64,000 bases of DNA, from assembly GCF_030272615.1 (NCBI RefSeq), contig NC_081409.1, positions 241,884,332 to 241,948,331 on the forward strand, given 5' to 3'. Below the pieces are notes generated by a model that saw nothing but the letters and a program-made list of their open reading frames with translations, made no database searches and was not told the origin of the DNA. The translations under genes were made by a program, and so were the position numbers. Below, piece after piece: positions 1-10,208 of the stretch (position 1 is its first letter; each line of letters starts with the position of its first letter). Origin of the DNA: Cryptomeria japonica (Eukaryota > Streptophyta > Pinopsida > Cupressales > Cupressaceae).

Positions 1-416
1 ATGTGACAACGAGTGGCCTATGTCTAATATTAGTCCACCAATACATAATGATAGGGCAACCACCCCTTATCCAAACTTGTCTCATTTCTTGCATAATTAT
101 ACTCACCTTAGAATACTCATTATCAAGGAGGGAGGTGCGTAACTTATGATCTTTAAGGGGAACATGTGAAGGACCAACAAGTGCATCTTTGAACATTTAT
201 TTTAAATATGGAGAGTTTAACACATGAAATAGTATGGCATTAGCATAGAAAAAATTGGCAACAAAACTATTAGCTACATCGCGTGATTCTATGTTAGACA
301 TGCTTGCAACACTAGTGGACCTTTTCTTCCCTCTTTGATTATCAAGCTCAACAGTACTAGTAGCATCAGCACTAGACAATGACACACTAGGCTGCAAAGA
401 CTTCATTAGTATTCCT
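1..416 (-). pseudogene. hAT transposase remnant, runs off the left edge
   Basis: Read on the minus strand, this stretch encodes pieces of the central part of a plant hAT transposase (DUF659 region). Positions 197-247 give FYANAILFHVLNSPYLK, the usual start of the core. Further on are LDNEYSKVSIIMQEM and then WWTNIRHRPLVV, which matches the family block DGWTDIRHRPL. The first catalytic Asp is replaced by Tyr, and the pieces lie in different frames, so the copy is dead. Its upstream (N-terminal) side is cut at 416 by the solo LTR-A insertion and resumes after 4162. The catalytic C-terminal half lies outside the window. The hAT assignment rests on recognised motifs; the frame breaks are visible directly. 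Confidence 0.75.
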
Positions 417-2744
417 TGCGATGTCCCCAAACTGAACCTCATCAAATATTGTTGATATTGAGAAAGCTCCCTGTATTATCTTTATAATTGATAATGAGCA
501 AAACATTGTTTGAGACGAGGAAAGGTGTAATAGCCTTCAAGGAACAATGCTTATATGAAGGTAATGGTTGAGTCCATCAAAGGATAGTTGCCACATTATA
601 ATTTCTAGATTGTCATCCATCATAATCATATCGGGACGTGCCATTCACAAAAAAGAATCACAGGAGTCGATCACAATTAAGATCAATAGCTGTCAAGGAA
701 TAATCGAAGAGATTAAGACACAACATTCTTATGCATTCCTTAAGAGCAGCAATCAAGTAAAGTTATCGAAGTAGATTCTACTAAACAGAGATTGCATGTG
801 AAAGGAGCAATTAAAATATAAGAAGTCCGTAACAACCTATATTAAGAACAGTGATTGATCAGTTAATTATAAAACAATGATTATTATCGACTATCATAAG
901 GAGGCAGTTAACAGAGAGAGGTGCAATGATTAAGAATTAATTAATTATTATTAAATGGCATGTCTATTCTCCATAAGATACAACCATTCGGTGCCTAGAA
1001 TATTTATTGGAGAAATAAATATTGATTTAGGGGGATATACAGTGATATATTATACTGGGGGAAAAAGAACTCATTACGGAAAGACAACGGAATGGATGCA
1101 GATAACAAAGTAATTAAAGAACATCAACTTGGTGGCAGCGATATGAGTGTTTTTGGATTTCGGATACCTGCATTGACAACATGGAGGCTTAATTCTAATG
1201 AACGTAGCAGTAGGCAGCTTGGAAATAGCAATCGTATGGAATAATTGAAGTTTAAATTAATAACTATCATGATCGCTAAAGAAACGGTAACGATAAGACT
1301 TAGTAATGACAGCGACTTCAACATGGCTAGCTACACAAGAATTATTGCCAACTTTAAAAGTTGTTAATAATCAAATAATTAAAAGTTGCATTTCATAAGA
1401 GTGGCGATTTTTTTGAAGTTGAAATAGTGTGAATTTACCGAGGAAGGAAGTTGGGGGATCACCCACCCATTGCAAGACGTAAGGACATGCTTACATCCCA
1501 AAACAGCAACAACAACTAAGAGATACGATTAAAGCCAATAGTTAGCAATCTATGTAAGAAAGATCATCAATCATATAGTAGTGTTGAGAAGAACTAATAG
1601 ACAGTAAAAATAACCGACTTCCCTAATCATATAAAGCAATGATTTATTTATTTATGAAATGATTATGATTGGCTTCCCAAAAGTTGCGAGTTGTATATTC
1701 ACCTTAGACTTTAGAGTGATATGATCGGGAGGATAAGAAGGAGCTTATAAAGACAGTGATATGATGACACGGAAAGGACTGCAAGTATTATAAGGGATTA
1801 CTAATTTAAGGAGAAGTTCTAATGTCTATCTATATCCCTATTAGATGACTTAGTTAAGCCACACACTTATTATGTCATAGATGTATGGTTACAAGAAAGT
1901 GTTAAACAGAAACAGCATGTAAGAACATCACATAATCCACAAAATGTAAAATCAGAGATAGCGACATATAGATCAGATCAGCATTATTATTAATTTACAG
2001 GCAGTAGCATCTTGTCCTCGGTGGTATGCAAGTGGAACATTACATTCCCATTGTGTAATGTCCCCTTCTCATTGATGCTCTTTCAGTGATCCATTAGCCT
2101 ATTCCTGAGACCTGTAGGCTAGGTGGAATGAAGAATGAGGGTCTGGCATTGATGAAACAAGGACTTACTATTTTTAGTAAGTCAGGGAACGACCATTTTG
2201 GTGTTACTGTCCTACTGAGTTCTCCATGTTTTGCCTTTGGATGCAATGATCATGCTTTTCTGAGCATTAATTCTTGACTTACTATTTTTAGTAAGTGGCA
2301 GTGTGGCACAATTCTATTTTTGGCAGTAGACGGGGTTCTGATTCTGCAGCAGTTTGATGGTTGTCCCAACTCAGTTTCATCCTAGCAGTGTTAATAATCA
2401 GTACCAGAGCCATATGCGAAATAATTGAATATTAATTCCTTATCCTAAGGTTAATATTTAATTAATTTGATTATTGACGACTGATTTATTATAAATTGGG
2501 ATTAATGCCTATTTTTCCTAAGTTCTTGGCAAATTCATTTTTATTAGAGAGATATCGAAATATTGAGGAGGATGTTATATTTTTTATAACTTATCTCTAA
2601 TTTCGCCAAAAGTGGTTAACGTGGGTCCAAGTATTGGGCGTGAGGTTTGACTCTTGCATTGGGCGCTACACTGGGTCCACATGAAGATGAAATGCGATGC
2701 AAATGGGAAGTGGAATTTGCATTTGAATTTGAATGGTGAGAAGT

Positions 2745-2752
2745 TATAAATA
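2745..2752 (+). promoter_or_regulatory. TATA box of LTR-B
   Basis: TATAAATA lies in a locally GC-richer context about 690 bp into the LTR, where a retrotransposon U3 promoter would be expected. The start of transcription would fall near 2775. This is inferred from sequence only. Confidence 0.5.
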
Positions 2753-3448
2753 AGAGCCTTGGGCTCTCATTTGGGATATCTTGAAAATTTGTAATGTTAT
2801 GCTGCCGGATTGGCGACAAAACTTGAGGCTTCAGAGTGCGTCTCCCTAGTGCTACCCGGTTTCGTATTTGAAATACAGTACCTAGCTGTGCATTGTATTC
2901 TTCTACATTCTCAGAGTTTGCCAGAGACATTTTGGTGTTGGAGTGATTCTCGAAATTTGCTGGTTTCGCCTGTGGCTGAAGCACATTTTTGCTCACACCT
3001 CTCTGCTGGAGCGACTGACAGTTATGGGTAACATTCCTATCTTCCTTCCCAGCATTGGCGATAAACTTTGTAAGTTTATAGCATGTTTGTTTAAGTTTTG
3101 AATTTATTATGCCAAATCAAAATTCCTAGGCTAGGCGTGGGTTTTCTGCTTTGCATTGGGATGCGTGCAAATTAAATAAGGGTCTGTTTGGGGTGTTGTT
3201 TTGATTGGTTGCCATTGCATATGATGTACGGTGGGTTTGGGACTGGTTTGAGCTGATTTGGATGTAAAATGAGGGAGTTATGAGTATTTTGGCATTTCTC
3301 TAGGCTGCTGGTCTGTGTTTCCAGCCTGCAGATTGGTTGTAACAGAAATTTATATCTTTATTGTAGAAATCTGCATTACCCTCCTATCATTTCTATTATT
3401 GTAAGGTTAGGTAGTAGTACTACTAACTAGTTCTATCTTTGTAATTCT

Positions 3449-3690
3449 CATCCCGCTGAATAAGTGGAAGAGGCTAGCTTGCCGCCTGATATGCAACAAA
3501 TTTGTAATTTTCAGTCCTCCCGCTGAATAAGTGGTCGAGTGATAAGTTAATGCTATGGTCCTCCCGCTGAAATATGCGGTGGAGTGATTGTTTAATGTAA
3601 TGTCCTCCCACTGAAATATGCGGTAGAGTGATTGTTTAATGTAATGTCCTCCCGTTGAAATACGCGGTAGAGTGATTGTACTTCAATTCC
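3449..3690 (+). repeat. Short tandem repeats in LTR-B, 44-bp period
   Basis: Three adjacent 44-bp units start at 3558, 3602 and 3646. Each begins GTCCTCCC, continues with CTGAAATATGCGGT or a one-base variant, and contains AGTGATTGTTTAATG. Looser relatives (CCCGCTGAATAAGTGG) precede them near 3452 and 3519. They lie downstream of the LTR TATA box, so they would be in the transcript. Confidence 0.75.
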
Positions 3691-4162
3691 TTGTGGTTTC
3701 TCCTTGGTCGGTTTACCGCCAAGAGTTTGGTTTCTATCCTGCTGGATAAGCAGAAGGGGTTGGCTTGCCGCCCATGCATTGTAATTTTCAGTTTGATTAT
3801 TGCTGCTGATGATCCCCGGAACACCGTATGCTCTCACCCTCCTAGTCTGGGCTCTCGGTGAACAAAAGGTGGAAGGGTTCCCTTTCAGTTGTTTTGGTTT
3901 ATTCCTCTAACCTTAACGGGTTAATTGTTGTGGATGAATTGTTATTGGTCTAAAAAAATAAAAAAAAAATTTGTGGGATACTACACATTGTCAAACTAGA
4001 GAAAGATAAGTTCTACCCTCTAAACTATTTTTTGGATTTTATAGTAAAACATATTTAATTTTGACAAAATTGTATTTATTAATATATTACAACTCTAATT
4101 TAAACTTAGAATTGTTGCCTCAGGACTGAAATATAGTAAATCCCAGGGGACATTGCATTCCT

Positions 4163-4731
4163 TGTTTTCTTTTGGATTCACCCTCCACGTGCAACATGAT
4201 AGCTGCAAATGTAAACATAGAACACAAATAAGCAAAAAAATCCTCCTAAGTATCTGAATTTTTTTACAAACAAAAAATAAGGAACTTACCTCAAATGATG
4301 GAGACTTGATCTTCTTTTTCCCTATTCTTACTTCTCTTTCCTTCTTTCACTTGGTTTCTCACAGCTCTTTTCTCTCTTCGCACTTTGTAAAATGACACAA
4401 ATGAGCTTTTTTGTTTGTTTTGGATGTTATAATGTTGATTTTAGGTTTATGACAAGCGCCCCTACACCTCTTTATTCTTCATTATTTGTGTTTTTCTTTT
4501 TTTAAATTGAACATTTTTTGGCTGCACTATAGCTGTCCCATGAAGGTTGGGGGATGTCTAGGCATTAGCTGGCTATCCTTAGACTTTTTCAGTCGTTTCT
4601 AGAAAATTTTAAAACGTCCTCAAGATGTTTCCAAAAAAATGAATTTTTGGGGATGGCAAGGGACATTTCTAACATCTCCCCACATCTGCGAGATATTTTT
4701 GATTGGGGATCGCCCCATTTTGGCTAGGGAC
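4163..4731 (-). other. N-terminal/leader side of the split hAT remnant
   Basis: This is the continuation of the hAT copy beyond LTR-A. A splice-donor-like GTAAGTT (minus strand) lies at 4283-4289. No coherent BED zinc finger can be read. From about 4540 to 4731 there are G-rich motifs such as TTGGGGATGG and TTGGGGATCG, like the subterminal motifs near 10320 beside the second hAT remnant. The two are probably one family. The true terminus is not certain. Confidence 0.4.
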
Positions 4732-5003
4732 TGTTATAACATAATGTTATTAAGGGTTATAACTTGATAACATTTATATATAATGTTCTAATATAAGGTT
4801 ATAAAAACCTTATATATTATATGCTTTATAAGCATATCCCATTTGAAATAATTATAATCAAGTAGGTTCTCTCTCATTTGAGAGGAGTGAAGATTTGGAG
4901 TTTTACAGTGAGTTGTATCAATATTCACAAGAGGTATTATAGGCCATGTGGAAGTATGTGGAGGAGTATCCCCAAGTTCAAGTCTATTTTATTATAGACT
5001 ACA
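4732..5003 (+). other. AT-rich LTR-like DNA that received hAT-1
   Basis: The sequence starts TGTTATAACATAATG, has TATA-like runs near 4805-4830 and then a transcribed-leader-like stretch. It resumes after hAT-1 at 8550 with a segment containing GGGTTTTCCCATG, which looks like copia-type U5 sequence. A right end with a matching target duplication was not found, so a copia-like LTR is only a suggestion. Confidence 0.3.
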
Positions 5004-5412
5004 TTTGTAAGCTAAGTCACAAGGTTCGAGTTCGAGTTCGAGTTCGGCAGCTATGGAGTTCGGATGAAGTTCGGCAAGGGCAAAAAGTTCGGAAAAAAAA
5101 ATCGGCATCAAATTCGCCTTATATAATTTTTTTTTAAAATTAGTAATATATCCAACAAATTATCAATATACTCAAAGTTAAGATTGCAGAATAGATTCAA
5201 AATCATTATAGAAAGATGCAAAATTCTTAATATAAAGTTATAAACCATAGGAAACATGTGATATCATGATTGTCAAGTTTTTTTTAATCAAAAAGATACA
5301 ATCAAACGTCGAGACTTTAGAACTTCAAAAAAGCTACAAGCCTACAAGTCATCAAGACTGCGAAGATGTTTTTAGTCAAAAAGGTATAATCAAAATTCAA
5401 GACTATAGAGCT

Positions 5413-7446
5413 TCAAAAAAGCTCCAGGTCGTCAAGAGCACATGGCTGAGTTGCTGCTGTAGCATCATCATCATCAGTATCACTGCCCAATTCATCATCC
5501 ACAAAGTCATCCTCAGGCTCATCTGCAACTCCAGTTACCATGCCTTCTGAAATTTGTTGTTGTGAAGAAGATGTGGAGTCATTTGCTGATCTATTCATGA
5601 ACAATTTTAAATTGCTCCGAATGTAGACAAGATCTCCCAACTTTCCGGACAGCAACTTGTTCCTCTTTTTGGAATGGATGTGGTCAAAGCAACTCCAGTT
5701 CCTCTCACAAACTGATGAACTGGCTCCCTGACTCAATATTCGAATGGCAAAGCGTTGTAGTTCAGGATTTTGTGCTCCATAGCTCATCCACCATCTATAG
5801 CCAGGTACCTCATCTCGTGTCATATCATCTCGGGCTGCTTCTATTCCAAACAACCCTTCTGCTCTCTTGTATTTCCAACTTTGGTCTCTAATTAGACCTG
5901 CAATTGTTCTATCTTGTTCAAACCTGCTAATGGCTTCATAAAACCCTGGCATGATTTCAGGATCAGCTTGTCTATCAATATGAAATAACTTAGGCTCCAA
6001 ATAGCATGCTGCTGCATGCAAAGGTGTGTGCATCATCTTCCATCTGGAATCAACTGTCTCCCAAATCTCCATGTACTCTGCTTCTACATTATTTAGTGCT
6101 CGCTGAATAGATTCCTTACAACGGTCCATGCTTTCATAAAGCATGCCAAGGCAAGGAGTGTCACCATCCACCATACGAAGAACATCAACAATTGGTCCAC
6201 ATATATTCAAAACTTTTGCTCCACTCTCCCAAAAGTTGCTGCTCAAAATGATTTGCTCTATGTTCTTCCCCTTAGCACTTTTAGAAAGTGCTGAACTTTC
6301 CCACTCATTGGAACAAACAACCAATCTCAAAGCTGCTTTCTCTTCAATCACTCTTTTCAAAGTGATATAAAATGAAGCAAACCTTGTGTCACAAGGCCTC
6401 AACAACTCCCTAGATGCATGTTGCTTGTATAGACTCAATGTGAGACGGTGGTTTCTAATGAAATTTGCCACTGCTCTTCCTCTATGGATTGCTTCATGTA
6501 TCCATGGGAATTTTGCCAAGTCATGAAGTAGCAAATCTAGACAATGGGCTGCACATGGGCTCCAATATATCTGTGGGTACTTCTCTACAATCAGCTTCCC
6601 AGCACCCACACAATTCGCTGCACTATCAGTAACCACCTGAACCACATTTTCCACCCCTACTTCAACAATGGCTTCATCTAGTATCTGAAAAATATATTCT
6701 GAAGTTTTCTTCTGGTTCATGGTGTCAATCACTTTCAAGAAGACAACACCTTCAGGGCAAGCTACTAAAACATTAATCAATGGCCTTTGACATATATCTG
6801 ACCATCCATCACTCAATATGGTGCAACCTGTTACTTTCCAAGAAGCTTTGACCTCAGCTAACTTTTCTGTCACTCTATCTTTTGACCTCTCTAAAAGAGT
6901 TGTTCTGAAAGCCCCTGAAGTTGGAGGTGTGTACCCTTTGCCAAACTCTGCAACTTTCTGAATTGCATTACGGAAATGAGGATTTCTTGCCACGTTGAAT
7001 GGAATGGCACTTGTATAAAACAAATCAGCCAATGCATCATCCACTTGTTGTTTCTCTACCGGTTTCCAAAAGCTTTTCAGTGTTCCACTTTCTCCTGATG
7101 CACCTGTGGCCTTAGGTAAACTGGAAGAGGCATTGGGTAAACTGGAAGAGGAAGAGATAGATGTGAACCTGGACACATCCTCTTGAATTCTTTGTTTTTT
7201 TTGTGTCGTCTTGAGCATTCCTACAATCGAAGAGGACTGTTCTCTTTCTAAACCAGCTCTCATTTGTGCAGTCATTTTTGGACATGCACTAACACCTCCT
7301 CCTTTACCCCCACTGATTCCAAGTAAGTGGTCTCTTGCCCTTGTTAAACTTCCTTTGAAAGGTTTCTTACATTCCTTACAAAAGAGCTCATTACCATCAC
7401 GTGTCACATATTTCCATACTAGAGAATCTGATTTTTTAGGAGGCAT
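5413..7446 (-). CDS. hAT transposase, intact (BED finger, DUF659, hAT-C)
   Basis: The 677-residue single-exon frame encodes an Ac-like transposase that would bind its element's ends in the nucleus and catalyse cut-and-paste movement. A BED-type zinc finger spans about residues 8-57 (LFCKEC, then RARDHLLG and SACPKM). The DUF659/RNase H-like core is at about 155-330. It contains DGWSD (first catalytic Asp), VTDSAANC (second Asp) and WSPCAAHCLDLLLHD. The C-terminal dimerisation block at about 555-610 contains SSSVCERNWSCF, with the catalytic Glu, and KKRNKLLSGKLGDLVYI. The tail is Asp-rich, as in many plant hATs. The start MPPKKSD is chosen because it directly precedes the finger. No stops or frameshifts are seen and all three catalytic residues are kept. 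Whether it is expressed cannot be judged here. Confidence 0.93.
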   Translation of the reverse strand: MPPKKSDSLVWKYVTRDGNELFCKECKKPFKGSLTRARDHLLGISGGKGGGVSACPKMTAQMRAGLEREQSSSIVGMLKTTQKKQRIQEDVSRFTSISSSSSLPNASSSLPKATGASGESGTLKSFWKPVEKQQVDDALADLFYTSAIPFNVARNPHFRNAIQKVAEFGKGYTPPTSGAFRTTLLERSKDRVTEKLAEVKASWKVTGCTILSDGWSDICQRPLINVLVACPEGVVFLKVIDTMNQKKTSEYIFQILDEAIVEVGVENVVQVVTDSAANCVGAGKLIVEKYPQIYWSPCAAHCLDLLLHDLAKFPWIHEAIHRGRAVANFIRNHRLTLSLYKQHASRELLRPCDTRFASFYITLKRVIEEKAALRLVVCSNEWESSALSKSAKGKNIEQIILSSNFWESGAKVLNICGPIVDVLRMVDGDTPCLGMLYESMDRCKESIQRALNNVEAEYMEIWETVDSRWKMMHTPLHAAACYLEPKLFHIDRQADPEIMPGFYEAISRFEQDRTIAGLIRDQSWKYKRAEGLFGIEAARDDMTRDEVPGYRWWMSYGAQNPELQRFAIRILSQGASSSVCERNWSCFDHIHSKKRNKLLSGKLGDLVYIRSNLKLFMNRSANDSTSSSQQQISEGMVTGVADEPEDDFVDDELGSDTDDDDATAATQPCALDDLELF

Positions 7447-7489
7447 TTTGTTACAATCTGTAATGTTTCAAAAGAAAAACAATATTTAG

Positions 7490-8055
7490 TATTTAAATTA
7501 TTTACATTCTATTTAAAAAACATCAAAACTAAATATATGAAATTTTTACTTTTGACTCTAAAAAGGAAAAGTAATATTAAATTATATTTCAATAAGCATA
7601 AAACAAAAATATATCAATTTTTATTATAAAATCTGAATATATCTTCTAAAACATGTTTTATCTTTTTATGTAAAACATAAAACATAAAATATAAAACATA
7701 TAAAATATAAAAACATCTATTTAAAATATAAATTAGAAAACATAAAATTTATCTAAAATACAAATATTATTATAAAATATAAAATTTATCTTAATATCTA
7801 ATAAAACATAAAAATATAAAAACATTTATATAAAAGATTGGAGAATATCTTAATATCTAAGAAATATAAAATATAAAAACATTTAAATATAAATATAAAA
7901 TCTTAATATAAATATAAAATATCTTAATATAAATATAAAACATCTTAATTTCTTTATATAAATATAAAATATAAAAACATTTAAATATAAATAAATAATA
8001 ATCTATATAAATATAAAATATTAATAATATCTAATAAATTATTATAAAATATAAA
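7490..8055. repeat. AT-rich (ATAAAATATAAAA)-type degenerate repeats
   Basis: About 560 bp of nearly pure A/T, built from imperfect repeats of AAATATAAAA, AAACATAAAA and ATCTTAATAT. It lies just upstream of the transposase start and belongs to hAT-1. It probably includes or abuts the transposase promoter, but no single TATA box can be preferred. Confidence 0.7.
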
Positions 8056-8085
8056 AAAAAGGTGGGAAGAAACAATGGCGTACCT

Positions 8086-8345
8086 GAACACGCAGGCCCG
8101 AATGGAGATCCCGCAGCCCGAATGGAGATCACGCAGCTCGAATGGAGATCACGCAGCCCGAACACACAGGCGCCCGAGTGGAGATCACGGCGCGAACACA
8201 CGCAGGGTGCAAACTGCAAACACACAGGCGCCAACAACAGGTGCGAACACGGCACGCATAGGCACAAACACGCAGGGTCAGGCACGAACACGGCACGCAC
8301 AGGCACGAACACGCGACGCACAGGCACAACGCGAGTGGAAAAACA
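8086..8345. repeat. GC-rich minisatellite in hAT-1
   Basis: Abruptly after the AT-rich block come imperfect repeats built on GATCACGCAGCCCGAATGGA and, from about 8205, GGCACGAACACGGCACGCACA. They are rich in CpG. Several frames stay open across it on both strands only because of the repetition, and no protein is supported. It lies in the 5' flank of the transposase gene. Confidence 0.7.
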
Positions 8346-8549
8346 AACAAAAACCCTATTCCACGCGGCGGCGATAATATTTATTAAAAAAAAATGACGT
8401 AAACCCTAAAAAGCGCCCACAAAAAAATGTTTCGAAAAACGGGACGAAGTTTAGGCGTATTTTTACGATTTTTTGGCAGCGTTTATGGGTTCGCCGAATT
8501 TCGAACTCCAAGCCAGAAGTTCGGCGAACTCTGTGACTTAGTTTGTAAG

Positions 8550-9062
8550 TATTTTAATAAAATGATGATTTGTAGGGTTTTTTACCCGAAAGGGTTTTCC
8601 CATGTATATCTTGTGTAATGTGTATGTCTATGCATGTATGATTCTCATTTCATTTAATTCATATTATGTTTATGATGATTAGTATCCTAAGATCCTAATT
8701 TCTAATAGGGATGGATCCCTAAGTAACATTGGTAGTGATGAACCTCCAAACTACATCATTTTGTATTTTCCTAGTTATTCTTGATTAAGGCAAGGCTTTC
8801 AACTTTCATAAGAATTGTTGGCTATGGAGAGCTATTGGAAAGAATAGCTCACTTGCTCCCAAGATTGTTATTTGGATTCTCCTAGCCCAAGCCATTTTTT
8901 TTAGGACATTATTAAACTCTATATTGACCCTTTTGTGGCAAGTGATGAGGATTTGGTTCTTTTATTACTCTAATACATACTAGATCTCTTCTTGGTTCTT
9001 TTGATAAGGGACTTTCTTGTCATAGGATTTATTTGGACTTGATGGGCTTTGCAACCTAGGGT
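8550..9062. other. Intervening DNA between hAT-1 and solo LTR
   Basis: Non-coding. It begins with the second half of the DNA interrupted by hAT-1 (GGGTTTTCCCATG near 8594). I see no gene, RNA or repeat with defined ends in the rest. Confidence 0.4.
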
Positions 9063-9067
9063 TTACC

Positions 9068-9895
9068 TGTTGAAATGGTTAGCTAGTTCAGATCATATTT
9101 TAATGTTGCCTTGTGGCAATTAAAATATTATCTTATTGTAATAAGGTTAAGCGATTTATGTCTATAGGGCTGGGCCCAAATGTAACGTGTGGTTAAGCAA
9201 TTCATGTCTAATAGGGCTGGGCCCAAAAGGAAACGTGTCACAACTCGCAAGTTATGTAGGCCCCAAATTGGGCGCCAAAAGTGCAAATTGAAATATGTAA
9301 AATAAAGGGAATTGGTTAAAGCCGACTTGGAAGACTTGAACATGAATCTTGTATATAAACAAGATTCATTCTTCACAATGGATCATCTTCATTTTAAGCA
9401 CTGCTAGCCTTATGTGAATCATCCTTCCAAGAGCAGCGAACTATCTTCTTGAGGTAGCGATTCAGTCCTAGGAACCAGCGAACTATCTTCTTGAGGCAGC
9501 GATTCATTCCTAGGAACAACGAATTGTCTCAGTGGCAGCGAATCACATTCACAGTCAGCAAATTCACTCCTATGCTCTGCAAATGATCTGCATGACAGCA
9601 AATAGCAAATCTTGATATTGCAGATAAGTCTATCAAACTATTCCTTGTGCCCTAGTTTGGAATCTTCATTCTGCCGTTCTTATTTATATGTTGCTTCAAG
9701 TGTTGAAGCAAAGTTGTATACTGATATTGTCTAATATAAATTGGGATCTTGTTGCTGGGTTTTTCACCTCCAAGAGGGAGGTTTTCCCAGGGTACTTGTG
9801 TCTTGTGTTGTGTGCTTTTATTATTACTTCTGCTTATTCTCGGCCTGTGTATAATTTAAGTAACTAGATTAACATCTGATTGCCTAAAATCAACA
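9068..9895 (+). mobile_element. Copia-like solo LTR; TSD TTACC
   Basis: This 828-bp unit starts TGTTGAAATGG and ends AAAATCAACA, with TTACC at 9063-9067 and 9896-9900. A TATA box TATATAAA lies at 9352-9359. The last 150 bp hold GGGAGGTTTTCCCAGGG, a form common in R/U5 of plant Ty1/copia LTRs. There is no internal region, so it is a solo LTR. A 42-bp tandem repeat (AGCGAACTATCTTCTTGAGG, at 9435 and 9477, with a diverged third copy) lies in the transcribed part. Confidence 0.85.
9352..9359 (+). promoter_or_regulatory. TATA box of the 9-kb solo LTR
   Basis: TATATAAA lies about 285 bp into the LTR and is followed within 70 bp by the start of the 42-bp repeats. It fits a U3/R boundary. Confidence 0.55.
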
Positions 9896-9938
9896 TTACC
9901 CACCTTTTATTTAGTTCTATTGCTTCTTGTTGAGACAT

Positions 9939-10010
9939 GGACCAACTAGGACTCGAACCTAGGACCTTCCATACGTTGCTGGAGTGCTCTACCACTGAGC
10001 TACTAGCCCC
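9939..10010 (-). ncRNA. tRNA-like segment in the TRIM 3' LTR
   Basis: This 72-nt segment has an A box TAGCTCAGTGGT (9991-10002) and a perfect B box GGTTCGAGTCC (9949-9959). The D-arm pairs GCTC/GAGC and the T-arm pairs CTAGG/CCTAG. The acceptor stem has at least two mismatches and the anticodon arm cannot form a normal 5-bp stem, so it is a tRNA relic rather than a working tRNA. The internal Pol III promoter looks intact in this LTR. Confidence 0.75.
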
Positions 10011-10113
10011 TCTTGGACCAGTCCATCGTCGGTTCGGGTGTGGCTTATTTCCAACACCAACACCCCCCTTAAGCCACACCTCTCGTGTGCTTGGAGCTCC
10101 TAGCCTAGACCTG

Positions 10114-10125
10114 GCTCTGATACCA
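10114..10125 (-). other. Primer-binding site of the TRIM (tRNAiMet)
   Basis: TGGTATCAGAGC on the minus strand directly abuts the LTR end. It matches the 3' end of plant initiator tRNA-Met, the common Ty1/copia primer. Confidence 0.85.
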
Positions 10126-10136
10126 TGTTGAGACAT

Positions 10137-10208
10137 GGACCAGCTAGGACTTGAACCTAGGACCTTCCATATGCTGCTGGAGTGCTCTACCATTGAGCTA
10201 CTAGCCCC
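10137..10208 (-). ncRNA. tRNA-like segment in the TRIM 5' LTR, decayed
   Basis: The same 72-nt segment, but both control boxes carry transitions: the A box reads TAGCTCAATGGT and the B box GGTTCAAGTCC. The CG-to-CA changes fit decay by deamination of methylated cytosine. Pol III activity of this copy would be reduced. Confidence 0.7.

Larger units (their letters stand above)
2054..3985 (+). mobile_element. Solo LTR-B nested in LTR-A; TSD CATTG
   Basis: The 1,932-bp unit begins TGTAATGTCCCC and ends GGGATACTACA. It is bounded by CATTG at 2049-2053 and 3986-3990. It lies wholly inside LTR-A and is therefore younger. The plus orientation is inferred from a TATA box at 2745 followed by about 1.2 kb that includes short tandem repeats. 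No protein-coding frame is supported; the short ORFs here have no recognisable family. Confidence 0.85.
417..4157. mobile_element. Solo LTR-A, split by nested LTR-B; TSD TTCCT
   Basis: The unit starts TGCGATGTCCCC and ends GGGGACATTGCA, a near-perfect terminal inverted repeat. It is flanked by identical 5-bp direct repeats TTCCT (412-416 and 4158-4162). Without LTR-B (2054-3985) and one copy of its 5-bp TSD it is about 1.8 kb. Its start (420-480) and end (4090-4157) closely match the start and end of LTR-D at 31850 and 37645, so the two are members of one family. There is no internal region, PBS or coding capacity, as expected of a solo LTR left by LTR-LTR recombination. It interrupts the hAT remnant. 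Confidence 0.85.
5012..8541 (-). mobile_element. Complete hAT element hAT-1; TSD TTTGTAAG
   Basis: This 3,530-bp element has terminal inverted repeats starting CTAAGTCACA at both ends and a perfect 8-bp target duplication TTTGTAAG (5004-5011 and 8542-8549), diagnostic of the hAT superfamily. It carries one intact transposase gene on the minus strand. Inside the left end is a direct repeat of GTTCGA followed by several GTTCGG motifs (5028-5092). The right end has the complementary CCGAA/GTTCGGCGAAC motifs (8490-8530). These are probably subterminal transposase-binding sites. The perfect duplications and open frame make it the best candidate in the window for a recently active element. Confidence 0.93.

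Noticed and set aside
417-2044. A shorter LTR-A ending at AACATTACA (2044) with TSD TTCCC
   Set aside because: The duplication would have a mismatch. The end at 4157 gives a perfect TTCCT pair and matches the end of the related LTR-D, placing LTR-B inside LTR-A.
8031-8397. Overlapping ORFs of 70-111 codons on both strands
   Set aside because: They arise from a GC-rich minisatellite without stops, and their composition is repetitive in every frame.
4732-9062. A copia LTR spanning hAT-1 (start TGTTATAACATAATG)
   Set aside because: No right end with a matching 5-bp duplication could be found, so it is kept only as a low-confidence note.
9939-10208. Two ordinary nuclear tRNA genes
   Set aside because: The acceptor and anticodon stems do not pair properly. 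The copies are parts of LTRs with primer site and polypurine tract between them.
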